Of a stretch of 64,000 nucleotides of DNA, positions 16,161-25,625 are shown piece after piece. A model generated the notes under the pieces. The model saw only the letters and a program-made list of their open reading frames with translations. It was not told the origin of the DNA and did no database searches. The translations under genes and the position numbers were made by a program. Every line of letters begins with the position of its first letter. The first letter of the stretch is position 1. Origin of the DNA: Alphaproteobacteria bacterium (lineage in GTDB: Bacteria > Pseudomonadota > Alphaproteobacteria > Rhodobacterales > Rhodobacteraceae); contig JAUHVR010000016.1 in the NCBI GenBank assembly GCA_030424865.1, positions 1-64,000 on the forward strand, given 5' to 3'.

Positions 16161-18035
16161 ATGAGCAGAGCCCAGCGCGACGCAAAGGCCTTTACCGAGT
16201 TTCAGCCTGACGATGACGCGGGCCGTGACCTCGCGGGTATTCTTGCGCGGGATGACGGCACTGACCTGATCTCTGTTCTGGACGCCCTGACAGAGGCCAG
16301 ACAGTCCGGTGCACCGCTGCCTCAAGCCCTGACGGCCCATGGCGCCGCCGCTGGCGAACGGTTGTTGCGCGCCCTGTCGCACAAGCACAGGGTCATGAGC
16401 CTGACCCGTGCCGATACACCTCCGGATGATGATCTTGGCACCTTGCTGCCGCTGGATTTCTGCCTGAAACACACGGTCTTTCCCTGGATGCGGATCGGAC
16501 GGACCACGGTGGTCGCCGGGGCCGACCCCGAAAGCTTTGACACGCTTGCGCCACTGATCGAGCGTCAGCTTGGCGCGGCAATGTTTGCCGTCGCGCCCGA
16601 GCGTGACATCCATGACGCGATTGCGGCCCAGCACGCACAGACCTTGGTCGAAGCCGCCGAACACAAGGTCCCCCTCGAGGAAAGCTGCCGCGATATCAAC
16701 GAGGTGACCGGCAAACGCGCCTTCTTTGCCGTCGCGCTTGTTCTGCCGGCGATCTGGTTGCTGGCGCAGTCGCCGCAGGCGTTCTTTGCCGTCGTCCTTG
16801 GCCTGGCCGTCCTGTCCTTGGTTCTGAACCAGGCACTCAAAGTCGCCTCGGCAGTGGCCACACTGATGCCGCGAAAGATGCCTCGGTCCGAAAGCGACGC
16901 TGGCCCGATGCCTCTGGTCACCGTGCTGGTCCCCCTGTTCCGCGAGGAAAACATCGCGGACATGCTGGTCAAACGTCTGAGAGCCTTGCGTTATCCCAAA
17001 TCCCGACTGGACGTCGTTCTGGTGCTAGAGGCCGAAGACGGGCTGACACAGGACACGCTGTCCCGGACCGAGTTGCCCCCCTGGATGCGGGTGATCGAAG
17101 TGCCCAAGGGCGAAGTTTTGACCAAGCCCCGCGCCTTGAATTATGCACTGAACTTTTGTCGTGGCGAGATCATCGGGATCTATGACGCCGAAGATGCCCC
17201 AGCCCCTGATCAGATCAACCGTGTCGCCGATTTCTTTCGGTCGGCCCCTCCGGATGTCGCCTGCGTGCAGGGCATCCTTGATTTCTACAATCCCAAGTCG
17301 AACTGGCTGGCGCGCTGCTTTGCCATCGAATACGTGACCTGGTTCCGGGTCATCCTGCCGGGTCTCGCCCGTCTGAACCTGGCCATCCCGCTGGGCGGCA
17401 CAACGCTGTTCATTCGTCGAGAGGTGTTGGAAGAGGTGCACGGCTGGGACGCGCACAACGTGACCGAAGACGCCGATCTGGGCATCCGCCTGGCGCGCTA
17501 CGGGTACCGCACGGTGCCATTGGCAACGGTGACACAGGAAGAGGCCAACAACCGCCTGTGGCCCTGGGTGAAACAACGCTCGCGCTGGCTCAAGGGCTAT
17601 ATGGTGACCTACCTGGTCCACATGCGACGCCCGTTACAACTGTTGAAAGACCTGGGTCCCTGGAAATTTGCCGGTTTCCAGGTGCTGTTTCTGGCGGCGA
17701 TCCTGCAATTTGCCCTGGCCCCGCTGCTGTGGTCGTTCTGGCTGGTGCTGGCCGGCGTTCCGCACCCTGTGGCCGAACACATCGGCCAAGGCGGCACCCT
17801 GGCCCTGATCACGATTTTTGTCGCGTCCGAGGCCGTGTCGCTGGGCACCTGCGCACTTGCGGTGGCCCGCAGCCCGCACGAGCGGCTGTTTCCCTGGATT
17901 CCGACAATGATGTTCTACTTCCCGCTGGGGGTCCTTGCTGTCTACAAGGGCCTCTTCGAGCTGATCGCCAAGCCGTTCTATTGGGACAAGACCAGTCACG
18001 GACATTCACAGCCCGACCTGCCCGCCAAGCCTTAG
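16161..18035 (+). CDS. GT2 glycosyltransferase with N-terminal GspE-N-like domain
   Basis: The 624-residue protein begins with about 180 residues resembling the MshEN/GspE N-terminal domain, which binds cyclic di-GMP in some proteins (LGTLLPLDFCLKHTVFPW and a closing HDAIAAQHA). Two membrane helices follow (about 185-235), then a processive GT2 domain with LVPLFREENI, DXD-like YDAEDAPAP, the TEDADLGIRLARYG box and the KQRSRWLKGYM box. Further helices close the protein. This is the layout of NfrB/XagB-like polysaccharide synthases acting at the inner membrane. The polymer is unknown. AAGG lies seven bases before the ATG at 16161. Confidence 0.85.
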   Translation: MSRAQRDAKAFTEFQPDDDAGRDLAGILARDDGTDLISVLDALTEARQSGAPLPQALTAHGAAAGERLLRALSHKHRVMSLTRADTPPDDDLGTLLPLDFCLKHTVFPWMRIGRTTVVAGADPESFDTLAPLIERQLGAAMFAVAPERDIHDAIAAQHAQTLVEAAEHKVPLEESCRDINEVTGKRAFFAVALVLPAIWLLAQSPQAFFAVVLGLAVLSLVLNQALKVASAVATLMPRKMPRSESDAGPMPLVTVLVPLFREENIADMLVKRLRALRYPKSRLDVVLVLEAEDGLTQDTLSRTELPPWMRVIEVPKGEVLTKPRALNYALNFCRGEIIGIYDAEDAPAPDQINRVADFFRSAPPDVACVQGILDFYNPKSNWLARCFAIEYVTWFRVILPGLARLNLAIPLGGTTLFIRREVLEEVHGWDAHNVTEDADLGIRLARYGYRTVPLATVTQEEANNRLWPWVKQRSRWLKGYMVTYLVHMRRPLQLLKDLGPWKFAGFQVLFLAAILQFALAPLLWSFWLVLAGVPHPVAEHIGQGGTLALITIFVASEAVSLGTCALAVARSPHERLFPWIPTMMFYFPLGVLAVYKGLFELIAKPFYWDKTSHGHSQPDLPAKP

Positions 18036-18676
18036 TCCTGAGCAGCTGCGTCCAGTTTCAGACGGGTCACGAAAGCAACCGAGATATGGTCGCGCAACGC
18101 CTTGAAAGCCGCGTCTTCGTCACGCCGCGCAATGGCATCGACGATGGCAGTATGCTCTTCCAGCGCCACCTCTCCGCGCCCCTCGGCCGCCAGCGAGGTG
18201 GTCGCCATCAGCGCCATCGAGCGGTGGACCAGATCAAGTTGCTGAACAAGGTATCGGTTGTGCGAGGCCAGGTGGATCTGCTTGTGAAACCGACGGTTCG
18301 CCCGAGATAGCGCCGAAGGGTCATCCAGCAGCGCGCGGTCTTCTTCGACCTGATCCTTGAGAACCTCGATCTCTTCCGCGGTCGCGTGACGCGCTGCCAG
18401 ACGCGCGGCCAGCCCCTCGAGTTCAGAACGCACGGCATATAGCTCGGCCATCTGGTTGTGGTCCAGCGAGGCGACGATCAGCGAGCGCCCGTCGCGGGTC
18501 AGAAGGGATTGCGTCTCAAGCCGCTGGAGGGCCTCGCGGATTGGCGTGCGCGAAACTCCGAACCGATCGGCCAGATCGCTTTCGACGAGCCGGTCGCCGG
18601 GTTTGAACACGCCGACGTCAATCGCCTCGAGAATGAGTGTGTAAGCGTCTTTCTGTCCTGCGCGCGTCTGCTGCAT
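18032..18676 (-). CDS. GntR-family regulator, FadR/FCD subgroup
   Basis: The 214-residue product has a winged helix (residues about 12-70; LVESDLADRFGVSRTPIREALQRLE). An FCD effector domain follows, with the metal/ligand-binding pattern NRRFHKQIHLAS and LEEHTAIVDAI. FCD regulators sense organic acids, sugar acids or amino-acid derivatives. The ATG at 18676 is chosen because AAGGA lies seven bases upstream, rather than the in-frame start 36 bases earlier. It is convergent with the glycosyltransferase (four-base overlap) and divergent from the HAD gene, so its target is not obvious. Confidence 0.9.
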   Translation of the reverse strand: MQQTRAGQKDAYTLILEAIDVGVFKPGDRLVESDLADRFGVSRTPIREALQRLETQSLLTRDGRSLIVASLDHNQMAELYAVRSELEGLAARLAARHATAEEIEVLKDQVEEDRALLDDPSALSRANRRFHKQIHLASHNRYLVQQLDLVHRSMALMATTSLAAEGRGEVALEEHTAIVDAIARRDEDAAFKALRDHISVAFVTRLKLDAAAQD

Positions 18677-18775
18677 CGGTGGTCCTTTGTCAGGTTTCCG
18701 GACGATACCCATGCAGGCCCCTTGGGATCAAGGCCACTTATTGCGCTTGCCCCCGCGCAAGAGTAGCGTCGCGCC

Positions 18776-19420
18776 ATGCCAAAGGACCGCTTTTCCCACG
18801 TGACCCAATGGGTCTTTGACCTGGACAACACGCTCTATCCGCCCTCTGCCCGTCTGTTTGACCAGATTGAGGTGCGGATGACGCAATACGTCATGGACAG
18901 CCTGAACGTCGCCCGTGATCAGGCCGATCACCTGCGCAAACATTACTGGGCGACTTATGGCACCACGCTGGCGGGGCTGATGCGCGAACATGACGTGGAT
19001 CCCGCACCCTATCTGCACGAGGTGCATGACATCGACTTTGGCGGGCTCGACCCCGACCCCTATCTGGCCGACCTGATCCGGCAATTGCCAGGCCGCAAGA
19101 TCGTCTACACCAATGGCTGTGCACCCTATGCCGCAAATGTGTTGAAGGCCCGCGGGTTAGAGGCCGCCTTTGATGCCATCTATGGCGTCGAACACGCCGA
19201 CTTCCATCCCAAACCGGAACGGCGCGCCTTTGAAAAGGTCTTTGCCCAGGATGGGATCTTGCCCGAACAGGCCGCCATGTTCGAAGATGACCACCGCAAC
19301 CTTGAGGCGCCGCACCAGATGGGCATGCGCACGGTCCATGTGGCCCCGGATCCGCATGAGGCCGATCACATCCACCACCATACCGACGATCTGTCGGCTT
19401 TTCTTGCACGCCTCACCTGA
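18776..19420 (+). CDS. HAD-family pyrimidine 5'-nucleotidase (SDT1-like)
   Basis: The 214-residue product carries the HAD motifs: VFDLDNTLYP (motif I nucleophile Asp, residues about 13-22), YTNGCAPYA (motif II), KPERRAF (motif III Lys) and MFEDDHRN (motif IV). The DNTLYPP start and small alpha-helical cap are typical of the SDT1/PHM8 type of pyrimidine 5'-nucleotidase, which dephosphorylates UMP/CMP-like substrates. It is divergent from the GntR regulator. Confidence 0.88.
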   Translation: MPKDRFSHVTQWVFDLDNTLYPPSARLFDQIEVRMTQYVMDSLNVARDQADHLRKHYWATYGTTLAGLMREHDVDPAPYLHEVHDIDFGGLDPDPYLADLIRQLPGRKIVYTNGCAPYAANVLKARGLEAAFDAIYGVEHADFHPKPERRAFEKVFAQDGILPEQAAMFEDDHRNLEAPHQMGMRTVHVAPDPHEADHIHHHTDDLSAFLARLT

Positions 19421-19462
19421 TGTCGCATGGCAGCGGCGCGGGTCATGCCCTAGCTTAGGGGC

Positions 19463-20671
19463 ATGACAACAGACATGCAGACAACGCAGGTTTTCATCGC
19501 GGGCGGCGGCATCGCCGGGCTGAGCGCCGCGGCGGCTTTTGGCGCCGCCGGGTTCGAGGTGATCTGCGCCGACCCGATGCCGCCCGTGACCGACCGGGAC
19601 GCCGAGGGCGCAGACCTGCGCACCACGGCGTTCCTGCAGCCCGCGCGGGATTTCATGGACGAGATCGGCGTCTGGCCCCGCTTCATCGATCACGCCAGCG
19701 CCCTGCAGGTCATGCGCATCGTCGATGCGGGCGGCGCGCTGCCGGAGCCCCGGGTCGCGCACGAGTTCGACGCCTCCGATATCTCGGACCGGCCCTTTGG
19801 CTGGAACCTGCCCAACTGGCTGCTGCGTCGCGAGTTGCTGGCGCACCTCGCGACGCTGCCCAATGTCACCTTCCTCAGTGGCGTCGGCGTGACCCGCGTC
19901 TTCACCCGCCTGACCGAGGCCCGCGTGACACTGTCAAACGGCGACCGGGTGCGGGCGCATCTGGTTGTCGGCGCGGATGGGCGGAACTCCAAGGTGCGTC
20001 AGGCCGCAGGGATCGAAGTCAAAACCACCCGGTTCGGTCAAAAGGCGCTGGCCTTTGCTGTCACGCACCCGCTGCCGCACATGAACGTCTCGACCGAGGT
20101 ACACCGCACCGGCGGCCCTTTCACGCTGGTTCCCCTGCCCGATCATCAGGGCATGCCCTGTTCCGCCATCGTCTGGATGGACGAAGGGCCCAAGGTCACA
20201 CGGCTGCTCGATCTGCCCGACGAGGCCTTTGAGGCCGAGATGACCGCCCGGTCAGCAGGTCTGTTCGGTCCGCTGAAGCTCGCCTCGCGCCGGACCGTCT
20301 GGCCGATCATCGCGCAAGAGGCTGAACGTCTGAGCGCCCAGCGCATCGCGCTGGTGGCCGAGGCGGCGCACGTGGTGCCGCCCATCGGCGCACAAGGGCT
20401 GAACATGAGCCTTTTTGACATCGCCAGCCTGGTGTCGCTGGCCAAAGACCACCGCGACACCCTCGGCACGGCTGATATGCTGGACCGCTACCACCGCAGC
20501 CGGATCAATGACATCCGCATGCGCGTGGCGGGCATCACGGCGCTGAACCGCGCCTCGATGGCCTCGGCCCCGGCGCTGCGCGATCTGCGCGCCGCCGGGT
20601 TGAACCTGTTCTACACCGCCCCCGCGGTCCGCAAGGGGCTGATGCAGCTGGGTCTGGGCGCCCGCGCCTAA
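19463..20671 (+). CDS. UbiH/COQ6-family FAD-dependent monooxygenase
   Basis: The 402-residue product has the N-terminal FAD fold GGGIAGLSAAAAFG, the DG motif VVGADGRNSKVRQAAG (residues about 168-183) and the second FAD-phosphate motif at EAAHVVPPIGAQGLNMS (about 300-316). These define aromatic hydroxylases of the UbiH/UbiF/VisC/COQ6 group, which hydroxylate the ubiquinone ring. Assignment to a particular ring position is not possible. It is convergent with the aminotransferase gene, with a four-base overlap. Confidence 0.9.
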   Translation: MTTDMQTTQVFIAGGGIAGLSAAAAFGAAGFEVICADPMPPVTDRDAEGADLRTTAFLQPARDFMDEIGVWPRFIDHASALQVMRIVDAGGALPEPRVAHEFDASDISDRPFGWNLPNWLLRRELLAHLATLPNVTFLSGVGVTRVFTRLTEARVTLSNGDRVRAHLVVGADGRNSKVRQAAGIEVKTTRFGQKALAFAVTHPLPHMNVSTEVHRTGGPFTLVPLPDHQGMPCSAIVWMDEGPKVTRLLDLPDEAFEAEMTARSAGLFGPLKLASRRTVWPIIAQEAERLSAQRIALVAEAAHVVPPIGAQGLNMSLFDIASLVSLAKDHRDTLGTADMLDRYHRSRINDIRMRVAGITALNRASMASAPALRDLRAAGLNLFYTAPAVRKGLMQLGLGARA

Positions 20672-21792
20672 AGCGCGGCGTCCAGTGCGACGCGCAACCG
20701 TGCAACGGTCGCATCGACGTCATAAAGCTTGTCCAGACCAAAAAGCCCCAGCCGGAAGGTGCTGAAGCCCTCGGGCTCGTCACATTGCAGCGGCACCCCC
20801 GCCGCGATCTGCGTGCCCTGCGCGGCAAAGGCCCGGCCGGATTGCACCTCGGGGTCCGAAGTATAGCTGACCACAACGCCCGGCGCGCCGACGCCCTCGG
20901 CCGCGACCGAGGTGATGCCGCGCCCGGCCAGTTCCGCCCGGACAGCGTTGCCAAGCGCCCATTGCGCCTCTTTCGCCTTGGCAAATCCAAACGCGCGTGT
21001 CTCTGCCATGGCATCGCGGAAGGCGCGAATGCCATCGGTCGGCAGGGTCGCGTGATAGGCGTGTCCGCCGCCTTCGTAGGCCGCCATGATCGACCGCCAC
21101 TTCTTCAGATCAACCGCAAAGCTGTCCGAGGCCGTGTCCTCCATCCGCGCCTCGGCCCGCGCCGACAGCATCACCAGCCCGGCGCAAGGCGTCGAGGACC
21201 AGCCCTTTTGCGGGGCCGAGATCAGCACATCCACCCCGGTCGCTGCCATGTCGACCCAGATGCAGCCCGAGGCGATGCAATCCAGCACCATCAATGCGCC
21301 CACGTCGTGCGCGGCCTCGGCCAGCGCGGTCACGTAGTCATCCGACAGAATGATGCCCGAGGATGTCTCGACATGCGGGGCAAAGACCACATCCGGCTTC
21401 AGTTCCCGGATCTTGGCCACAACCTCGTCAATCGGCGCAGGTGCAAAGGGCGACTGCAGATCATTGCCGGCGCGCCGCGCCTTCATCACCGTGGTCTCTG
21501 CCGCGATCTCTCCGGCATCGATGATCTGGCTCCAGCGGAAGGAAAACCAGCCGTTGCGCACCACCAGAACGTTGGCATCCCGCGCGAACTGCCGCGCGAC
21601 GGCCTCCATCGCATAGGTCCCGCCGCCCGGCACCAGCGCGACGGCATCCGCACCATAGACCTCTTTCATCGTCTCCGAGATCTCGCGCATCACGCCCTGA
21701 AACGCGCCGCTCATATGGTTCAGCGACCGGTCGGTGAAAACCACCGAGAATTCGTCCAGCCCCTCGGGGTCCACGGTCTTTAACAAGGCCAT
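20668..21792 (-). CDS. Class V aminotransferase (SPT/AGT-like, PLP)
   Basis: The 374-residue product shows fold-type I PLP features: PGGGTYAMEAVARQ near residue 55, LMVLDCIASGCIWVDM (the Asp contacts the pyridine nitrogen) and the Schiff-base Lys in SAPQKGWSSTP (about residue 195). The family includes serine-pyruvate, alanine-glyoxylate and phosphonate aminotransferases; the substrate cannot be told from sequence. GAAGGAG lies upstream of the ATG at 21792. A cupin gene follows closely upstream on the same strand. Confidence 0.85.
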   Translation of the reverse strand: MALLKTVDPEGLDEFSVVFTDRSLNHMSGAFQGVMREISETMKEVYGADAVALVPGGGTYAMEAVARQFARDANVLVVRNGWFSFRWSQIIDAGEIAAETTVMKARRAGNDLQSPFAPAPIDEVVAKIRELKPDVVFAPHVETSSGIILSDDYVTALAEAAHDVGALMVLDCIASGCIWVDMAATGVDVLISAPQKGWSSTPCAGLVMLSARAEARMEDTASDSFAVDLKKWRSIMAAYEGGGHAYHATLPTDGIRAFRDAMAETRAFGFAKAKEAQWALGNAVRAELAGRGITSVAAEGVGAPGVVVSYTSDPEVQSGRAFAAQGTQIAAGVPLQCDEPEGFSTFRLGLFGLDKLYDVDATVARLRVALDAAL

Positions 21793-21820
21793 CTCGGCAT
21801 CTCCTTCATTGCAAAGCGGG

Positions 21821-22186
21821 TCAGGGAAACTGCACGATCACCGCTTCAAAATCTTCGTCACTGATGACGCACGTATGGTGCCCTTTGCCATGGCAATCCT
21901 CCATATGCCAGACATCGCCCTTGCCCACTGTGCGTGTGTCACCGTCGCTGGCGGTCACAAGCACCTTGCCTGCCAGACAGACAAGTTTTTGTCGGACGGG
22001 TGTCGGGTGCACAGGTTCATCCCATCCCGCCCGCAGGCGCAAGAACAGAAACTGCGTCGCCGCCTCACCCTCAGAAACTTCGATGGCCTTGGCGGGCGGA
22101 GCAAACGTCCGCTCTTCCAACGACACGGCAACGTCCTGCCAGTGGCTTTCTCCATCTTCAGTTGCATAAAGTCGATAAAACTGCAT
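21821..22186 (-). CDS. Small cupin-like protein
   Basis: The 121-residue product looks like a single cupin barrel: VHPTPVRQKLVCLAGKV in the first motif region, VGKGDVWHMEDCHGKGHH in the second. The histidine cluster near residues 95-105 could bind metal. Its best neighbour is the aminotransferase 28 bases downstream, so the two may form an operon. AGGAGG lies six to seven bases before the ATG at 22186. Substrate unknown. Confidence 0.7.
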   Translation of the reverse strand: MQFYRLYATEDGESHWQDVAVSLEERTFAPPAKAIEVSEGEAATQFLFLRLRAGWDEPVHPTPVRQKLVCLAGKVLVTASDGDTRTVGKGDVWHMEDCHGKGHHTCVISDEDFEAVIVQFP

Positions 22187-22243
22187 CGCGTGCCTCCTGA
22201 ATGCCACCAAGGTGCCGTGCCATGCCGGTCCCGTCCAGACAAA

Positions 22244-22939
22244 TCACATCGGTGCGCGGGCGTCATGGACCTCGAGCGCCCGATCAAAATCCGCACCGTC
22301 CAGCCGCTCCAGTGCCTGCACCAGACGCGTGTCCAGCGCGGCCCCCCTATAGAACGCTCGGGGAACCGACGGATCAGGCCAGAACGCCGAAATATCAAAG
22401 TCCTGGTCTTGCACCCAATTCTGGTGCAACCAGCCGATCAAACCCCAATCCGGCATATCGAGAACCTGCCGAAAAAGCGCGTCGATGTTCCAACCACCCT
22501 GTGCAAACAGGCACAGCGCGCTGTCCAGGCGAGTGACACCGAACTCGGGCGCGTTCACCAGAAAGTGCCGTTGAAACCGATCCAGCAAGGGGCGCGCCGC
22601 ATCGCCCCACCGTGCCGGATTGCCCGCATCAAAGCGCTTCAGCGCAATCTCGACCCCGTGGGGCGAGACCGCTTCCCCCCGCAAAAGCCCGTCCAGCACC
22701 CGGGGCAGCACCAGTTGCGACACATCCTCGGGCAAAGGGTCCGCGACCGCGGCCGCCATCCAATCCTGCAGCTGCGCCTCGGTCCAGTCCCTCGGCGACA
22801 TCCGCACCATGGCGCGCTGCAGCTCGATCGGCATGCAGCAGGCGGTGCAGGCCGCCAGATCCCGCGGACGCGCCTGACGAAACAGGCCATACACCCCGTC
22901 GACGCAGTCCTGCAGTTCACTCTGCACATCCGCCATCAT
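22244..22939 (-). CDS. Hypothetical protein with N-terminal CxxCC motif
   Basis: The 231-residue soluble protein opens with VDGVYGLFRQARPRDLAACTACC. A conserved-looking cysteine trio (CTACC, residues about 31-35) after a (Y)xLF motif resembles an uncharacterised bacterial family that starts YxxFxxxPxPxxIxxCPCC. The rest is rich in Trp/Asp/Leu without a recognisable catalytic motif. Its ATG overlaps the stop of the upstream AsnC-type gene (ATGA), so it is the last gene of a four-gene coupled operon. Confidence 0.65.
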   Translation of the reverse strand: MMADVQSELQDCVDGVYGLFRQARPRDLAACTACCMPIELQRAMVRMSPRDWTEAQLQDWMAAAVADPLPEDVSQLVLPRVLDGLLRGEAVSPHGVEIALKRFDAGNPARWGDAARPLLDRFQRHFLVNAPEFGVTRLDSALCLFAQGGWNIDALFRQVLDMPDWGLIGWLHQNWVQDQDFDISAFWPDPSVPRAFYRGAALDTRLVQALERLDGADFDRALEVHDARAPM

Positions 22940-23391
22940 ACCGGCCCCGGCCTACGCTCTTCGCTCAGCAGCACGTTGGCGTCCACGTTGCCGACGCCCG
23001 GCAACATCATGATCCGACGCCGCAGAACCCGCTCGAAATCGCTGATGTCGCGGGCCACAACCCGCAAGCGATAGTCATAGACGCCCAGAACGTGTTCAAC
23101 CGTCTGCACCTCGGGAATGGCCGTGACCGCCCGTTCGAAATCCTCCAGGTTCACCGCCCCCTTGGTGGCCAGCCGGATGCCCAGAAAGACCGTCACGCCA
23201 AAGCCCAGCGCCTCGCGATCCAGATCGAGCCGCGCGCCGCGAAAGACGCCCGCCTCGCGCAACCGCTTGATCCGCCGCCAGGCCGCAGGTTGCGACAGCC
23301 CCAATTGGCGCCCCAGCGCACCCGCGCTTTGCGTCGCGTCCAGCGCCAGCGCCCGGATCAGGGCGCGGTCGGTTTCGTCAAGATCGATCAC
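22936..23391 (-). CDS. Lrp/AsnC-family regulator (first of two)
   Basis: The 151-residue product has a DNA-binding helix-turn-helix (residues about 8-50; DETDRALIRAL, LSQPAAWRRIKRLREAGV) and a RAM effector domain ending VLRRRIMMLPGVGNVDANV. Lrp/AsnC proteins bind amino acids and form octamers on DNA. It lies third in the operon: its ATG overlaps the stop of the DUF3885 gene and its stop overlaps the next ATG. It is clearly different from the second AsnC protein at 23963-24418, so this is not a recent duplication. Confidence 0.9.
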   Translation of the reverse strand: MIDLDETDRALIRALALDATQSAGALGRQLGLSQPAAWRRIKRLREAGVFRGARLDLDREALGFGVTVFLGIRLATKGAVNLEDFERAVTAIPEVQTVEHVLGVYDYRLRVVARDISDFERVLRRRIMMLPGVGNVDANVLLSEERRPGPV

Positions 23392-23966
23392 AACCCGTCC
23401 CCCCTGGGTGACGCCCAGTCCGAAAACGCACCGCGCAGGGTCTGGCGCACCGCGGCCGTTTCCAGAATGACATCAAACCCGCCATCGTAGGGCGCCAAAA
23501 CGCGGCTGGAGCCTGCGTCGAACATGACCGCGCGCGTCCTGTCGTCGGCGATCTCGGTGAACAACCTGTCAAATGCGCCCCTGCTCCAGGCCATGCGCCG
23601 CGCAAAGACAAAATCCTCCTCGTCCTCGAAATCCGCGGCAGTGTCAGCGACCTGATGACTTTCCGGCAACGCCACGTCCCCCACGACGATGGCCGTGCCC
23701 GAACGCACGTAGAACCGCAGCGACGAGGACGGCACGGCAGCGGCCAGCCAGATCTGCCGACCCTCGTCAAAGCACCACGCCGCCAGGTCATTGGCCCGCT
23801 TCAGGATTTCCGCCTGTTCGGCCGGCCCCTCTGCATATCGCTTCGCCCGAGGCAGGGCATGGAACCGGACCCACCGGTCCGGCACTGCTACCCGCAGCGC
23901 GGGTCCAATCGGCAGGACCGCGCCAAATGCAGCCTCCCATACCGTCTGAAAGCCCGGGCCCGTCAC
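23388..23966 (-). CDS. DUF3885-like hypothetical protein
   Basis: The 192-residue soluble protein has WVRFHALPRAKRYAEG near residue 32. It ends with a YDGGFDVILE...LRGAFSDW block, which fits the YDDRGMDVIA...YNDW pattern of DUF3885. No enzymatic motif is seen. It sits between two AsnC-family regulators with four-base stop/start overlaps on both sides, so it is translated with them and may be functionally tied to amino-acid sensing. The domain call is from pattern memory and should be treated as moderate. Confidence 0.6.
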   Translation of the reverse strand: MTGPGFQTVWEAAFGAVLPIGPALRVAVPDRWVRFHALPRAKRYAEGPAEQAEILKRANDLAAWCFDEGRQIWLAAAVPSSSLRFYVRSGTAIVVGDVALPESHQVADTAADFEDEEDFVFARRMAWSRGAFDRLFTEIADDRTRAVMFDAGSSRVLAPYDGGFDVILETAAVRQTLRGAFSDWASPRGDGL

Positions 23967-24418
23967 AGCGGCAACGCCTCGGCGCTTTTCAGACGCGCCA
24001 CATGCATCAGTGCCTCGATGTCGGTGATATGCGGCAGGGTCAGAACCTTTTCGCGATAGATCACCTGGTAATGCCCCATGTCCCGAGCCACGATCGACAG
24101 GCGCACATCGACCTGCCCCAGGAAGGTCTGGATCTCCAGCACCTCGGGCACGGCACGCGCCGCCGCGATGAACTCGTCAAAGGCGCGCGGCTCTGTCTTG
24201 TCCAGCGTCACGCGCAGGGACACCTCGACCGCATACCCCAGTGCCGCCCAGTCGATCACCCCGCGCACCCCGCGCAGCACTCCGCTGGCGCGCAGCACCT
24301 CCAGCCGCCGTCCCAGCGTGCTGGGCGTCACACCGGCCCGCTCGGCCAGCTCCTGCGCCGATTGATCGGGCGCCGCCTGGTATTGACGCAGAATGCGCCG
24401 ATCCGTGTCATCAAGCAT
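23963..24418 (-). CDS. Lrp/AsnC-family regulator (second), divergent from ilvC
   Basis: The 151-residue product starts LDDTDRRILRQYQA, followed by a helix-turn-helix with AGVTPSTLGRRLEVLRASGV and a RAM domain with FIAAARAVPEVLEIQTF. It is the first gene of the four-gene operon and faces ilvC across 135 bases, so regulation of ilvC by this protein in response to branched-chain amino acids is a reasonable inference. The ATG at 24418 has a GGAG a few bases upstream (TCCGGAGAATTC). Confidence 0.88.
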   Translation of the reverse strand: MLDDTDRRILRQYQAAPDQSAQELAERAGVTPSTLGRRLEVLRASGVLRGVRGVIDWAALGYAVEVSLRVTLDKTEPRAFDEFIAAARAVPEVLEIQTFLGQVDVRLSIVARDMGHYQVIYREKVLTLPHITDIEALMHVARLKSAEALPL

Positions 24419-24451
24419 GAATTCTCCGGAAATCCCAAATTCAAAGAATAG

Positions 24452-25576
<1,125 letters not shown>

Positions 25577-25597
25577 GTCTCGCGCAAGCGAAGCGTC

Positions 25598-25625
25598 AAA
25601 GGCCGCCCTATTGGGCGGCCTTTTT
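25598..25625. terminator. Bidirectional terminator between ilvC and the NDH-2 gene
   Basis: GGCCGCCC and GGGCGGCC pair around a TATT loop, with A3 on one side and T5 on the other. It serves ilvC and probably also the convergent oxidoreductase gene. Confidence 0.9.

Noticed and set aside
22936-24418. Siroheme decarboxylase (NirDL/NirGH-type) identity for the two AsnC-like proteins
   Set aside because: No nir or haem d1 genes are near, and both proteins have a normal Lrp-type helix-turn-helix. They are better called regulators.
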